From: Nocardia sp. NBC_01730
GTDB taxonomy: Bacteria; Actinomycetota; Actinomycetes; Mycobacteriales; Mycobacteriaceae
Length of the DNA: 64,000 bases
Assembly (NCBI RefSeq): GCF_035920445.1
Contig: NZ_CP109162.1
Location: 2,604,001 to 2,668,000, forward strand
Direction: 5' to 3'
Shown here: positions 19,259-28,447 of the stretch, one piece after another
Numbering within the stretch: the stretch's first letter is position 1
Layout of the letters: each line of letters starts with the position of its first letter
Position numbers and translations under genes: made by a program
The notes under the pieces: model-generated
Seen by the model: the letters and a program-made list of their open reading frames with translations, nothing else
What the model was told of the DNA's origin: nothing
Database searches by the model: none

Positions 19259-20041
19259 ATGAAGGCTCTGGTCATCAACGACTTCTCGACGTCGGCGGAC
19301 GCCCGGGCCGCCGCGCCACGTGCGGGTACCGCGCTACTACGGCCCGGGATCCTGGCCTTCGAGGGGGCGATCGGCTCGACGGAGTTGCACGCCCATCACG
19401 CGGTGCAGATCGTCGCGGCCTCTAGCCCGATAGTGGTGGTGGACGGAAGCGGCGCCCGCCTGCACGGCACCCACGTTATCGTTCCGACCGACGCGCCGCA
19501 TCGGATCGATGTCGGCGCCGCACACGGCACTGCCGTCTACCTCGACCCGGAGACCGTCGCCGGTGCCGCCGCCGACCGCAGAGCGCACCTGCACGGCTGG
19601 GCCGACATGGCCGGGATCGATCCTGCTCACGGCGATTTGACCGAGCATGTCACCACCGTCGTCGACGATCTGCTGCGCGAAGGCGGCGAGACCGGCACGG
19701 TCGAGCGGAACGCCGTTGTGACCGCGGCTCTGCACCTGCTGCCCGCGCTGGTCCGGGAGGGCTCGGTGCGTGGCTCGGATGTCGCACGCCAGCTGGGTGT
19801 TTCGGCGACGCGACTGACGCAACTGTTCATCGACCAGGTCGGCATCCCGTTGCGCCGCTATATCCTCTGGCTGCGTCTGCACATCGCGACGACCCGGGTA
19901 ATGGCCGGCGACGATCTCGCCACGGCCGCGCATGCCGCGGGTTTCTCCGACACCGCGCACCTGACCCGCACCTGCAGGCGCACCTTCGGCCTACCACCCT
20001 CCGCCCTGATCGGTACGACCGATCGGGATCTCGGCGGGTAG
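19259..20041 (+). CDS. AraC-family transcriptional regulator
   Basis: A 260-residue regulator with an N-terminal cupin-like sensing half (LHAHHAVQIVAASSPIVVV) and a C-terminal double HTH (VARQLGVSATRLTQLFIDQVG... and LATAAHAAGFSDTAHLTRTCRRTFG). The ligand is unknown. A GGGAG element precedes the ATG by about 7 nt. Its neighbours, Nudix and DUF427 genes, give no clear target; autoregulation or control of the downstream Nudix gene is possible but not shown. Confidence 0.87.
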   Translation: MKALVINDFSTSADARAAAPRAGTALLRPGILAFEGAIGSTELHAHHAVQIVAASSPIVVVDGSGARLHGTHVIVPTDAPHRIDVGAAHGTAVYLDPETVAGAAADRRAHLHGWADMAGIDPAHGDLTEHVTTVVDDLLREGGETGTVERNAVVTAALHLLPALVREGSVRGSDVARQLGVSATRLTQLFIDQVGIPLRRYILWLRLHIATTRVMAGDDLATAAHAAGFSDTAHLTRTCRRTFGLPPSALIGTTDRDLGG

Positions 20042-20167
20042 CCGAATGTTTGTGACCAGAACTGGAGAAGGCCCGCGGTCGGATTGGTACATACCGGTTG
20101 AAATTCGCCGATGCGCACGGAAGCACCCTCGGGGCGATCCTCGCTCGGGGCGGCGTGCGGTTCACGT

Positions 20168-20173
20168 TACCCT
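20168..20173 (+). promoter_or_regulatory. Predicted leaderless -10 box of the second Nudix gene
   Basis: TACCCT ends 6 nt before the GTG at 20180 and supports that start over an in-frame ATG at 20111. Confidence 0.5.
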
Positions 20174-20179
20174 CGACCC

Positions 20180-20785
20180 GTGCCGATTCCGCCCTGCCGT
20201 CAGTCACCGGACGCCGACGCACCCGGCTCCGAGCTGATCGCGGTCTACGACCCGACGGGCGAACCGGTCGGCGCCGCGGCACGGGCCACGGTCTACCGCG
20301 ACGGACTGTGGCACGCCAGCGCAGGCGTGCTGTTGCGGTCGCGCGACGGCAATCGGGTCTACGTGCACCGGCGCACCGACACCAAGATGGTCTTCGCGGG
20401 CATGCACGACTGCCTCGCGGGCGGCGTGGTCGAGCCGGGCGAAGCCCCGCGCGACACCGCCATCCGCGAACTCGCCGAGGAATTGGGCATCCTGCTCGGC
20501 CCACACGAGGCGGCCCCGCGGTCGCTGGCGCGCGTCTCCTGGGATGGCGACTGGCAGGGCAGACCCATGCGTTGCCACCTGTTCGCGTACGAATTGCGCT
20601 ACGCGGGACCGATCCGGCACCAGCCCGAGGAGATCGCCGACGGCTGGTGGTGGACCGATGCCGAACTGCGCGCGCACCTCGCCGACCCGGACTGGCCGTT
20701 CGTCCCGGACACCCGGTTGCTGATACCGGACATCCTGACCGGAACGGCCCACCGGCCGAAGGACTCCGGTGGGCCGCCGAGATGA
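20180..20785 (+). CDS. Nudix hydrolase, IPP-isomerase-like (YfcD type)
   Basis: A 201-residue Nudix protein resembling the YfcD/IDI-like subgroup: an N-terminal ELIAVYDPTGEPVG segment, YVHRRTDTKMVFAGMHDC, then a Nudix box GGVVEPGEAPRDTAIRELAE followed by ELGI. The substrate is unknown. It is leaderless by prediction. Its TGA (20783-20785) lies directly against the stop of the convergent AIM24 gene, leaving no room for a terminator between them. Confidence 0.84.
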   Translation: MPIPPCRQSPDADAPGSELIAVYDPTGEPVGAAARATVYRDGLWHASAGVLLRSRDGNRVYVHRRTDTKMVFAGMHDCLAGGVVEPGEAPRDTAIRELAEELGILLGPHEAAPRSLARVSWDGDWQGRPMRCHLFAYELRYAGPIRHQPEEIADGWWWTDAELRAHLADPDWPFVPDTRLLIPDILTGTAHRPKDSGGPPR

Positions 20786-21466
20786 TCAGCTGGACGAGGT
20801 CACCGAACCCGCCCACGCGGCAAAGGCGCCGGGGTTGCGGGTTTGCAGCAGTACCCGGCCGGGACCGGTGAAGTCGAACACGAATCCCTCACCCGACTTC
20901 AGCGACTGGATCGACCGGCCCGAAACCGCCCGGCGAATAGTGAAATTCATCGCCAGGTCATAGGCCACCACGTGACCGGTGTCGATGGTGATCGGCTCGC
21001 CTGGTTGCAGATCGATGACATCGATCGCGCCGAACACACCGACGACGATCTCCCCTTCGCCGTGCGCGCGCAGACCGAACCCGCCCTCGCCACCGAACAG
21101 GTTCGCGAAACCGCCCCACTTGCTCTCCACCTGCACGCCGTGCGAGTTGGCGATCCAGCCGCCGCGGCTGATGAAGAACGGGCGATCCGGACTGATCTGA
21201 AGATTCAGCATATCGCCGGGCAGCGCGGGCGCCACATCCACCCAGCCGCCCTGCGACGGCGCGGTGAACGTCGAGACGAAGAAGGACTCGCCGGCCAGCA
21301 CCGACCGCTTCAATCCGGCTAGGATGCCGCCTTCGGCCTTGGCCTGCAATGTGACTCCCGCCGAATGGGCGACCATGGCACCGCTCTCGACGCGCATCGG
21401 CTCGCCACCCGACAGGAAGCACCGCGCGATGGTCGAGGCGGGGTTGTGGCGCAGTTGTACCTTCAT
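20786..21466 (-). CDS. AIM24/TIGR00266 family protein
   Basis: A 226-residue beta-sandwich protein of the AIM24 (DUF124) family, function unknown in bacteria. The family blocks are continuous: SGAMVAHSAGVTLQAKAEGG, SFFVSTFTAPSQGGWVDVAP, and a Gly-rich stretch (WGGFANLFGGEGGFGLRAHG). No signal peptide or membrane helix. Some genomes place these genes with stress or tellurite-resistance functions; nothing here supports that. Confidence 0.85.
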   Translation of the reverse strand: MKVQLRHNPASTIARCFLSGGEPMRVESGAMVAHSAGVTLQAKAEGGILAGLKRSVLAGESFFVSTFTAPSQGGWVDVAPALPGDMLNLQISPDRPFFISRGGWIANSHGVQVESKWGGFANLFGGEGGFGLRAHGEGEIVVGVFGAIDVIDLQPGEPITIDTGHVVAYDLAMNFTIRRAVSGRSIQSLKSGEGFVFDFTGPGRVLLQTRNPGAFAAWAGSVTSSS

Positions 21467-21511
21467 GTCCGCCGACCCTACCGCCTGATTTCGAAGGAAG
21501 GGTCGGCCGGA

Positions 21512-21886
21512 TCAGGGCCGAGAGATCGCCTCGAGCGCGGCGTCGTCCCGCGCGACGACGGCGCCGTCGTCCGCGGTCAGCACGATGGGGCGCTGGATCA
21601 GCTTCGGGTGTTCGGCCAGCGCCTCGATCCACCGGTCCCGGTCGGCGGCGGTGCGCCCCCAGCTCGCCATTCCCAGGTCCTTGGCGATCCGCTCGCCGAT
21701 GCGGGTGATGTCCCACGGTTCGGCACCGAGCCGCCGCAGCACGTCACGCAGTTCGGCGGCGGTCGGCGGCTCGTCGAGGTATCTGCGCACCGAGTACTCG
21801 ATGCCCGCCTCGTCGAGGAACGCGGTCGCGTTGCGGCTCTTGGTGCATTGCGGGTTGTGCCAGATCTGTGTCTGCCGGGAGGTCAT
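21512..21886 (-). CDS. ArsC/Spx-family thioredoxin-fold protein (arsenate reductase-like)
   Basis: A 124-residue ArsC-family protein with the N-terminal active site NPQCTKSRNA, matching the C-x(n)-S-R pattern of glutaredoxin-type arsenate reductases, and the conserved LIQRPIVLT block that shapes the oxyanion site. No arsR, arsB or acr3 lies nearby, so arsenate as the true substrate is uncertain. The ATG at 21886 is supported by a TACCCT box 6 nt upstream. Confidence 0.85.
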   Translation of the reverse strand: MTSRQTQIWHNPQCTKSRNATAFLDEAGIEYSVRRYLDEPPTAAELRDVLRRLGAEPWDITRIGERIAKDLGMASWGRTAADRDRWIEALAEHPKLIQRPIVLTADDGAVVARDDAALEAISRP

Positions 21887-21892
21887 GCACGC

Positions 21893-21898
21893 AGGGTA
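21893..21898 (-). promoter_or_regulatory. Predicted leaderless -10 box of the arsC-like gene
   Basis: TACCCT on the minus strand, 6 nt before the ATG, without a ribosome binding site. Confidence 0.5.
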
Positions 21899-22008
21899 CC
21901 GAGGGCCACAGCGCCCACCAGCGCGACGGCAGTCGGTCGCCGCGGAAACCATCGGCCACCGCGCTGGCGAGTCTCGGCCACCGCCCCGCGTACCCGGCCG
22001 CGCCGTTC

Positions 22009-22014
22009 GATACT
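22009..22014 (+). promoter_or_regulatory. Predicted -10 box driving the repeat mini-ORF and the downstream gene
   Basis: GATACT lies 6 nt (GGAGTC) before the ATG of the 83-bp repeat. A leaderless transcript would begin on the mini-ORF and read into the nitroreductase-like gene. Confidence 0.4.
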
Positions 22015-22020
22015 GGAGTC

Positions 22021-22103
22021 ATGAGCGAGCGCAGCGAGCGAACAACAAGCACGGCCGAGCATCGCTCGGTCATGACGGAGCCTCGCGTCAGCGAGGCGCA
22101 GTC
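22021..22103 (+). repeat. 83-bp coupling repeat, third full copy
   Basis: Same 83-bp unit as at 9251-9417, here on the plus strand. ATG at 22021 opens a 28-codon frame beginning MSERSERTTSTAEHRS and ending AQS; its TGA overlaps the ATG at 22104 as ATGA. The central palindrome CCGAGC-ATC-GCTCGG is intact. The end varies (GAGGCGCAG instead of GAGGTGGAG). Confidence 0.82.
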
Positions 22104-22607
22104 ATGACCGAGAAACCTTGGTCCGAAAACCCTTACGGCACACCGACCACGTCCGGCCCCGAACCCATTCCGTCGTATCAGCGGGTGGTGAACGGGGTCG
22201 TGCGGACGCTGCTCCGTGTCCCGGGGATCTCCGGCGTTGTCGGCAAAAGGTTGATGATCCTGCACATTGTCGGGCGCAAGTCTGGCACCGTCTATGACGT
22301 GCCACTGGCCTACACGAGGCACGGGGAGGCACTGCTCATCGGCACGGCCCAGCACCCCTGGGTCAAGAACTTGCTCGCAGGCGCACCGGTGCAGGCATCG
22401 TTCGGCGGGAGACCACGCACGTTCGACCCGGTGGTCCACACCGCCGAGGTCGACGTGCTGCGGCTCTACGAGATCATCGCGCGGGACAACCGGCAGAACG
22501 CGAAGTTCAACGGTATCGGCCGCACCGCCGACGGTTCGCCCTCGAAAGCCGACATCTACCAGACCTGGCAGCAGGGCGGCGTCGTGGTCGAGCTGACGCC
22601 GCACTGA
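22104..22607 (+). CDS. Deazaflavin (F420)-dependent nitroreductase-family protein
   Basis: A 167-residue split-barrel protein of the DDN/Rv3547-like family, which uses F420H2 to reduce quinones or nitro compounds. Family blocks are LMILHIVGRKSGTVYDVPLAY, LIGTAQHPWVKNLLAGAPV and the C-terminal region. Start is the ATG at 22104, overlapping the mini-ORF stop of the 83-bp repeat. Translation is therefore probably coupled to the mini-ORF. It converges with the aminotransferase gene 7 nt away. Confidence 0.85.
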   Translation: MTEKPWSENPYGTPTTSGPEPIPSYQRVVNGVVRTLLRVPGISGVVGKRLMILHIVGRKSGTVYDVPLAYTRHGEALLIGTAQHPWVKNLLAGAPVQASFGGRPRTFDPVVHTAEVDVLRLYEIIARDNRQNAKFNGIGRTADGSPSKADIYQTWQQGGVVVELTPH

Positions 22608-22614
22608 AACCGGA

Positions 22615-23934
22615 TCAGCCCGCCTGGACGTAGCCGTCGGCCACGTCGAGCACCTCGTCGACGATCTCCAGGCCGGACCGCAGTTCGTCCGCCGTCGTGG
22701 TGAGCGGCGGTGCGATCTGGAAACGGTTGCCCGCGTTGAACGGCCACAGCCCGCGTTCCTTGGCCGCCGCGGTGACTGCGGCCATCGGTTCGGCGGCCGC
22801 GCCCGCGGCGGCGAACGGGACCAACGGCTGCCGGGTGTGCGGGTCGCGCACCAGTTCCAGCGCCCAGAAGAAGCCGAGCCCGCGCACCTCGCCGACGCTC
22901 GGATGCCGGGTGGTCAGCTCCCGCAAACCTTTTCCGAGCACGTCGGCGCCTACCGAGCGCACGTGGTCCAGGATGCCGTCTCGCTCGAACACCTCGATCG
23001 AGGCGACCCCCGCCGCGCAGGCCAGCGGATGTCCGGCGTAAGTGAGACCACCCGGATACACCGTGTGGTCATACCGCTGGGCGATCCGTTCCGCCATGAG
23101 CACGCCGCCGAGCGGGACGTAACCGGAGTTCACGCCCTTGGCGAACGTGATCAGATCCGGCGCGACCCCGAACGCCTGCACCGCGAACCACTCGCCCACC
23201 CGGCCAAACCCGACCATCACCTCGTCGGCGATGTAGACGATGCCGAATTCGTCGCACAGGGCACGCACCCCCGCGAGATACCCAGGCGGCGGTACGAGCA
23301 CGCCGTTGGTGCCGACCACCGTCTCCAAGATCAGACCCGCGATGTGTTGCGGACCTTCCAGTTCGATCACCTGCCGCAGATGGGCCAGCGCGGCGGCGGT
23401 CTCCTCCTCGGGAGTGGCGGTGTCCCACGGCGAACGATACGGATACGGTCCGAAGAACCGCACCACGTCGACGTTGGTCGGCTCCGCGCCCCAACGGCGG
23501 GGTTCACCGGTCAGGCCGATCGCGATGCCGGTGCCGCCGTGGTAAGAGCGATACGCGGCAAGCATTTTCGTGCGCCCGGTGTAGCTGCGGGCGAGGCGCA
23601 CCGCATGCTCGACGGCTTCCGCGCCGCCGGTGGTGAACAGGATCCGGTTCAGCTCGCCGGGCGCCCGTTCGACGATCAGGCGTGCCAGCTCGCTGCGCGC
23701 CTCGTTCCCGACAGTCGGCGAGATGGTGGTGAGTCGCTGTGCCTGCGCCACGATCGCGGCGACGAGGTCGGGATGCTGATGGCCGATGTTGACGTTGACG
23801 AGCTGGGAGGAGAAGTCGAGGTAGCGTTTGCCTGCGGCGTCCCAGAAGTACGAGCCGGACGCCCCGGTGATCGGCACCGGGTTCAGCTCGGCCTGGGCGC
23901 TCCACGGATAGAAGACGTGATCTGACCCGATCAT
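22615..23934 (-). CDS. Class III PLP-dependent aminotransferase
   Basis: A 439-residue omega-aminotransferase. The PLP lysine is Lys266 in TFAKGVNSGY and the pyridine-N Asp is Asp237 in IADEVM; FTTGGAEAVEHAVRLAR and YHGG are the phosphate-binding regions. Family members transaminate beta-alanine, taurine, GABA or related omega-amino acids with pyruvate or 2-oxoglutarate. A beta-alanine or 3-aminoisobutyrate role is inferred from the same-strand pyrimidine-catabolism operon at 33.3-36.6 kb, now separated by a mobile island. RBS GGGGGA lies about 9 nt before the ATG. Confidence 0.88.
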   Translation of the reverse strand: MIGSDHVFYPWSAQAELNPVPITGASGSYFWDAAGKRYLDFSSQLVNVNIGHQHPDLVAAIVAQAQRLTTISPTVGNEARSELARLIVERAPGELNRILFTTGGAEAVEHAVRLARSYTGRTKMLAAYRSYHGGTGIAIGLTGEPRRWGAEPTNVDVVRFFGPYPYRSPWDTATPEEETAAALAHLRQVIELEGPQHIAGLILETVVGTNGVLVPPPGYLAGVRALCDEFGIVYIADEVMVGFGRVGEWFAVQAFGVAPDLITFAKGVNSGYVPLGGVLMAERIAQRYDHTVYPGGLTYAGHPLACAAGVASIEVFERDGILDHVRSVGADVLGKGLRELTTRHPSVGEVRGLGFFWALELVRDPHTRQPLVPFAAAGAAAEPMAAVTAAAKERGLWPFNAGNRFQIAPPLTTTADELRSGLEIVDEVLDVADGYVQAG

Positions 23935-24329
23935 GGGGCGAATTCCCCCTTCGAAGCTGGATAGAACAGCACATTGGCACCATAGCCCGATTGCGACTCC
24001 TGCGCGGCCGGAGGCGCGGGTCTATGACGAGAACTGTCCCGCCTGTGATTCCACACAGGTCCGAAGGCCTCGGCCAGGCCGTCACGCATCCCGGAGCCAC
24101 GGCACGAGACATGGTCGAGCTGCCGCTCGCCTCCATGCGTCGCCATCGCCCGGACGCGGCCAGGTACTCGTTGCGTCCGGTCGATACGCATGGACAGATC
24201 ATGGACCGTGAGCTGGTCGCTCATGGGGCTGGGAGCCGGGTGACCGCCTCGGCTGGCGTATCCGCGGCGGAATAGCCGTCCTGTCCCTCCGCGCGAACGG
24301 CTCCGCCGCGGTGACGCGGAAGGGCTACC
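23935..24329. other. 395 nt without a recognisable gene; left edge of the island
   Basis: This gap between the aminotransferase start and the first integrase fragment must contain the left junction of the inserted region. I see no clear direct repeat or tRNA end marking it. A 97-codon minus-strand frame covers part of it without any recognisable family. Confidence 0.5.
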
Positions 24330-25243
24330 TTCGACTACCGACGGAACTGCGAGGCTGCGGCCCTCCTACTGAGCAAACTCGGCGTGACTCCCGAGGACCT
24401 GCTGCGAGCGGGCTCGTCCTCTCGCACACCTCGACCGACCTTCGCCACGTATTTCCGCAACTTCTCGCCGCAATACCCGAGGGAGGGACACGGAAGGCAT
24501 ACAAGAGCTGCTGGACAAGAATTCTCGAGGTCCCTGGCTGGCCCGACCGGCCGATCGACGAGCCCACCACCACTGATCGCGAACAATTGATCGGGACCTC
24601 GAGAAATCTCCGCCTGATCCGCAGCAACGATCGCGGAGGCCGAGTGGCCGCACAGAACACAATCGCCGCGTTGCGGTGCCTGTATCGCAAGGCCGAGAAC
24701 GACGGGCATATTCCGGACGGTCGCAGTCCGGCCCGAAAGCTGACCAGACCCCGAAGTCGGCCATCGAGCCGCCGGGCCATCTCGAGCTTGGTTCTGGCCG
24801 AAATCAACCAAGTAGCCGGACGCACCGGAAACGATCCGGAGCTCGACACTCTGCTGCTGCGCCTCCACACCGAGAAGGCCTGCCGGATCTGCGGTGCGTT
24901 GGCATTGCGGCGTCTGGATCTCGACCCGGGTCAGTGCTTGATCCGGTTGCGGGAGAAAGGAGGTAGCCAACGATGGCAACCGGTCTCCCACACCTTGATG
25001 CGGGCACTTCTCCGGCATCATGAAATCCGGGGCGGCAGCTCCGACGAGCGGCTGCTGCGCTATCGCAACGGTGCCGACAACACGCAAGCGATACGAAATC
25101 CTCTGGAAACGCTTGCGGGATCCAGTTGACCGTACGCCGTTGGAGAATCGTCTGCCCCGAGCCGAATACGGAAACAACACTCTGGGCCGCGAGTATCCTG
25201 CGGTATCAAAGATCTTTCGGCAATTGAGTGATTCTGGGTCATG
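24330..25243 (+). pseudogene. Tyrosine recombinase/integrase, frameshifted and truncated
   Basis: Remnant of an actinobacterial site-specific integrase. An N-terminal piece (AAALLLSKLGVTPEDLL, frame opening near 24330) shifts frame near 24465 into the core-binding part (IPEGGTRKAYKSCWTRIL, TIAALRCLYRKAENDG), which reaches catalytic box I (LHTEKACRICGALALRRLDL) and the beta-strand lysine (LREKGGSQRW). A second shift near 25085 continues as KRYEILWKRLRDP. The C-terminal HxxR...Y boxes are missing. It therefore cannot recombine DNA. Confidence 0.75.
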
Positions 25244-25855
25244 AGGAAAGCCCGGCATGCTGAGGAAGAACCGTAGCAGGCGCAGCTGGCCTCGAGCAGA
25301 GGCCAGGCGATCTGTGAACGGACAGTCCCCCTGAACGGCCTCGGGCACACGAGAACTCAACACAAGCAGATGCCGACGAACGTGCGCAGCCCAGACGTCC
25401 GGAACCGATGATTCCCGCTATCGGGGGAGATCGAAATACGCCCCGCGGCCGTCGTGATTGGCGGTGACCGTGCCGGTCTTTGTGCCGCAAGTGGGTCCGG
25501 TTCAACGGTGACACTGTCGGTGGCGAGCAGGTGCTCGCGTGCGACGGTGATGGCGGCCATGTCGGCCAGCTGGCGGGTGTCGGCGAGGTGCCGGGAGCAG
25601 TTGCTCGTCGGTCCATGCGGGCCGGTGTGCCCGAGCCGCCGTGCAACGGCAGCTTAACTCGCGGGCACACCGGCACCGTCTGCGCGGGCCTGGATAGCGG
25701 TCAGGTCCGCGCACCCGGTCGATCGCGTCGATCTGACCGAGGACGTCGGTCCTGGCCGTGGTGTCCGACGCGGCAGTCTGCACGATCTGACGCAGGCGGG
25801 TGCCTACGGCGGCAATCTGGCGAATCCGGCGCAGCATCGTTGCCTGTGCGGGCGG
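25244..25855. other. Degenerate sequence inside the island (about 610 nt)
   Basis: Minus-strand fragments look protein-like in different frames ([20 protein letters not shown] near 25750, then MAAITVAREHLLATDSVTV near 25530), suggesting one decayed helical protein with frameshifts and a stop. I cannot name the family. Confidence 0.4.
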
Positions 25856-26414
25856 TCAGCGGTCGATAGTTGCCATGACCTTTTCCTCGTGGCGCTCGCC
25901 GGCGGCGGGGTGAGGTTGTTGAGCCGTTCGAGCTGTTCGGCGCTGAGCTCGATGGCGTCGGCGGCGGTGTTCTCCTCGACGCGGGCGACCCGCTTGGTGC
26001 CGGTGATGGGGGCGATGTCGTCGCCTTGGGCGAGGAGCCAGGCCAGGGCGATCTGCGCTGGGGTGGCACCTGCCTCGGTGGCGACAGCCTGGACTTCGTC
26101 GACGATGCGCAGGTTGCGCTGGAAGTTCTCGCCGGTGAAGCGCGGATTCCAGAGGCGAAACGAGGCCGAAATTTGATCGCGAGCACGACCTGGTCACGAC
26201 GGCCGTTGATGGCCCGGCCGACCAGTTCCTCGTTGATGAACGGGCCGTAGACCTCGGCGGTGTCGATGAACGTGACACCCAAATCCAACGCCCGGTGGAT
26301 AGTGCGGATCGACTCGGCGACGCTACCCTCCCCGACGTTGTAGTAGCCGGACATCGACATGGCACCCAGCCCGATCCGGGAGACATCCAGTCCACGCAAA
26401 GAGACGTACTTCAT
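25856..26414 (-). pseudogene. Aldo/keto reductase, internally deleted
   Basis: Starts normally ([40 protein letters not shown], with catalytic Asp and Tyr present) up to QVVLAIKFG. It then jumps, out of frame, to the C-terminal part ([39 protein letters not shown]). Roughly 150 residues of the barrel are missing. A further 1-nt deletion lies in the LTP(A)AGERHEEK tail before MATIDR. It is therefore non-functional. Confidence 0.8.
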
Positions 26415-26660
26415 CAGAAAACTCCGTTCTGTGGTTTCCAGTTTTCCAGGCGATCCCGGGCCTGGAGTGTCGGGCAGCGGCTCACGGCGAGTGCCCCGGC
26501 GGGCCGACCTGCGAGTGCCGTGATCACTGTGTTCAGCCCGTTACGCAATTGACCACGCGCTGGCCAATGCTCGTTCCCTCCAAAGAGGCCCGGTTGTTCC
26601 GGGGTCTGCCAGTACCCTTTCCGGGACGCTGAACAGCGGGTTCCGTCGTACGGTGGACCG

Positions 26661-26759
26661 ATGGACCGCCGCACCGAGATCCGGGAGTTCCTCCGCGCCC
26701 GCCGTGGTGTGCGATGTGCTGGGTTCTCGACCGGATCCGTTACCGCGGAACGCGTTTGA
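26661..26759 (+). pseudogene. 5' remnant of an XRE/MmyB-type HTH regulator
   Basis: MDRRTEIREFLRARR matches the start of the HTH regulators often found divergent from aldo/keto reductase genes in actinomycetes. After residue 15 the reading no longer resembles the family and stops at codon 33. Its position opposite the broken reductase suggests both halves of a regulator-reductase pair decayed together. The match is short, so confidence is limited. Confidence 0.4.
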
Positions 26760-27366
26760 TCGTCGTCGAGCGGGGCTGGTGATGGCGTCGATGATGTTGG
26801 CGGCGTAGCGGCGGTGTTTGGCGCGGTTGGCGGCGTTGACTCTGAGTTGGCGGGTGGAGGGCTGGTCTACGGCCGGGTCAGGGTCGCGCAAACGGCTGCA
26901 GGCGGCCCGATCGCAGGGCGGCTACACCACCGCCATCATCCTCGCCGACCCCACCGAACCAGAGCCTGCCGACAGCGAGATATGGGCGGGGCCGGTCGGA
27001 GTCGACGACTAAGGCGGACACCGAGCTTGTGGCCTGTTCCTTCTCTGTTGTTGCCGGATGGTACGTGATTGGCGCACGCCCACAAGCGATTCAGGGTCTT
27101 CATCACGTGGTTGAAGTACCCAGGCGGCGGTCGAGTGCCGGACCGGTGCGGCAGCCGCCGCGCTGACACGACTCAGGACACCACGCACGCACCGACATCG
27201 ACCAACTCCAACGCCGGATCGGCATGCTGGAAGGGGCGCCGCCTCGCCGAGCTGAAAAGTCGACTGGGCGAATGTGATCAGAACTTCGTCGCGACCCGCG
27301 CAGCCAGCCGAGAACTGTTGACGAACATGAAAAAGCTGCGCTGCGTTCCGGATAGAATTGTCCCTC
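26760..27366. other. Island spacer without a recognisable gene (about 600 nt)
   Basis: Between the HTH remnant and the O-methyltransferase. Short frames exist on both strands (for example 26818-27012 plus, 26891-26541 minus) but none is recognisable. The right end holds the methyltransferase promoter. Confidence 0.5.
27353..27358 (+). promoter_or_regulatory. Predicted -10 box of the O-methyltransferase gene
   Basis: TAGAAT lies 8 nt before the ATG at 27367. It has a consensus-like core and no ribosome binding site before the ATG. Confidence 0.45.
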
Positions 27367-28383
27367 ATGGCCTCTACGCCAGCTCTTGACATGCTGCGGC
27401 TCCTGGGCGGTTTCCAGATTTCGCAGGCACTGTATGTCGTGGCACGTACTGCGATTGCGGACCAGCTCGTCGCCGGACCTGTGCCGATAGCTCGTCTGGC
27501 TGAGTTCGCAGGTGTGCGCGAAGACATGCTGCGGCGCGTGGTCCGGTCGCTCGCCGCAGAGTCGGTGTTCATCTATGACGCGGACGAGGATATCGTCGGT
27601 CTCGGCCTTTTGGGCCCGACGTTAGTGAGCGAGAGCCCCGGGTCGGTCCGCAACGTCGCGCTCATGTGGATGCAGACCCACTACCTCGCGTTCGCCGAGT
27701 TGGAGGGCACCCTGCATGACGGTGTGCCGGCGGCCGAACACGCGCATGGGCGCCCGTTCTACGCTTGGCTCGGTGACGACCCCGCACGGACCTCCATTTT
27801 CAGCGCTGCGATGGCGGACCTGATGCGTGTCATGCGTCGAGACGCATTGGCGTCGCTGCGCTTCGACGGAGTACGAAGAGTTGTGGATATCGGCGGGGCC
27901 GACGGCACTGTGCTCGGAGGCCTCGCGACCCGTCACCTCCATCTTCGAGGCACGGTCTTCGACCTGCCTCATGTCGTAGCTGCCGCGCCTGGTGTGTTGC
28001 GGGAACTGGGTGTCGGCGAACGCATCGACACCGCAGCTGGCGACGCCTTTGTGGCCGTCCCTCCCGATGCGGATTGCTACCTGGCCTGTGGCGTGCTGCA
28101 GGGATGGAACGACGAGCAAGCATCCCACGCCCTCGCCCGCATCCACGAGGCCGCAGCTCCTGATACCCGCTTGGTCATTGTCGACATGGTCGTCGGCGAG
28201 AGCTCCGAACCGCAGCTCGTCGGGCTCTTGGACCTCACAATGATGGCTATGTCGGGCGGACGCGGTCGCACCGCTCAGGATTGGCAGAACCTACTGAGCG
28301 CCGCGGGATTCCGGCTTGATCAGATCAGACCCCACGGGCCGGTATGCGTAATCGAGGCCAGCCGTCAGCCGCACAAGCCGTGA
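27367..28383 (+). CDS. SAM-dependent O-methyltransferase-like protein (hydroxyindole/caffeate OMT fold)
   Basis: A 338-residue protein of the dimeric natural-product O-methyltransferase family. It has an N-terminal winged-helix dimerisation domain (about 1-100), SAM site VVDIGGADGTVLGG (172-185) and the C-terminal core. Family members methylate phenols or other hydroxyls. The usual catalytic HDWDD motif reads QGWND (Gln245), so the general-base His is absent and the chemistry may differ or be lost. It is intact within an island of pseudogenes. An ORF of unknown function starts 64 nt downstream, perhaps as one unit. Confidence 0.83.
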   Translation: MASTPALDMLRLLGGFQISQALYVVARTAIADQLVAGPVPIARLAEFAGVREDMLRRVVRSLAAESVFIYDADEDIVGLGLLGPTLVSESPGSVRNVALMWMQTHYLAFAELEGTLHDGVPAAEHAHGRPFYAWLGDDPARTSIFSAAMADLMRVMRRDALASLRFDGVRRVVDIGGADGTVLGGLATRHLHLRGTVFDLPHVVAAAPGVLRELGVGERIDTAAGDAFVAVPPDADCYLACGVLQGWNDEQASHALARIHEAAAPDTRLVIVDMVVGESSEPQLVGLLDLTMMAMSGGRGRTAQDWQNLLSAAGFRLDQIRPHGPVCVIEASRQPHKP

Positions 28384-28447
28384 GTATTCGATACGCACAA
28401 TCGCACCGATTGCGGATGACCTTCGGGATCATGGAGGGGCGCTGGGT

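Noticed and set aside
21512..21886. Arsenic resistance operon
   Set aside because: Only the arsC-like gene is present; no regulator, efflux pump or second reductase lies nearby.
27009..27572. 187-codon minus-strand frame over the start of the O-methyltransferase
   Set aside because: Overlaps the well-supported methyltransferase N-terminus and its promoter; Arg/Ser-rich shadow.
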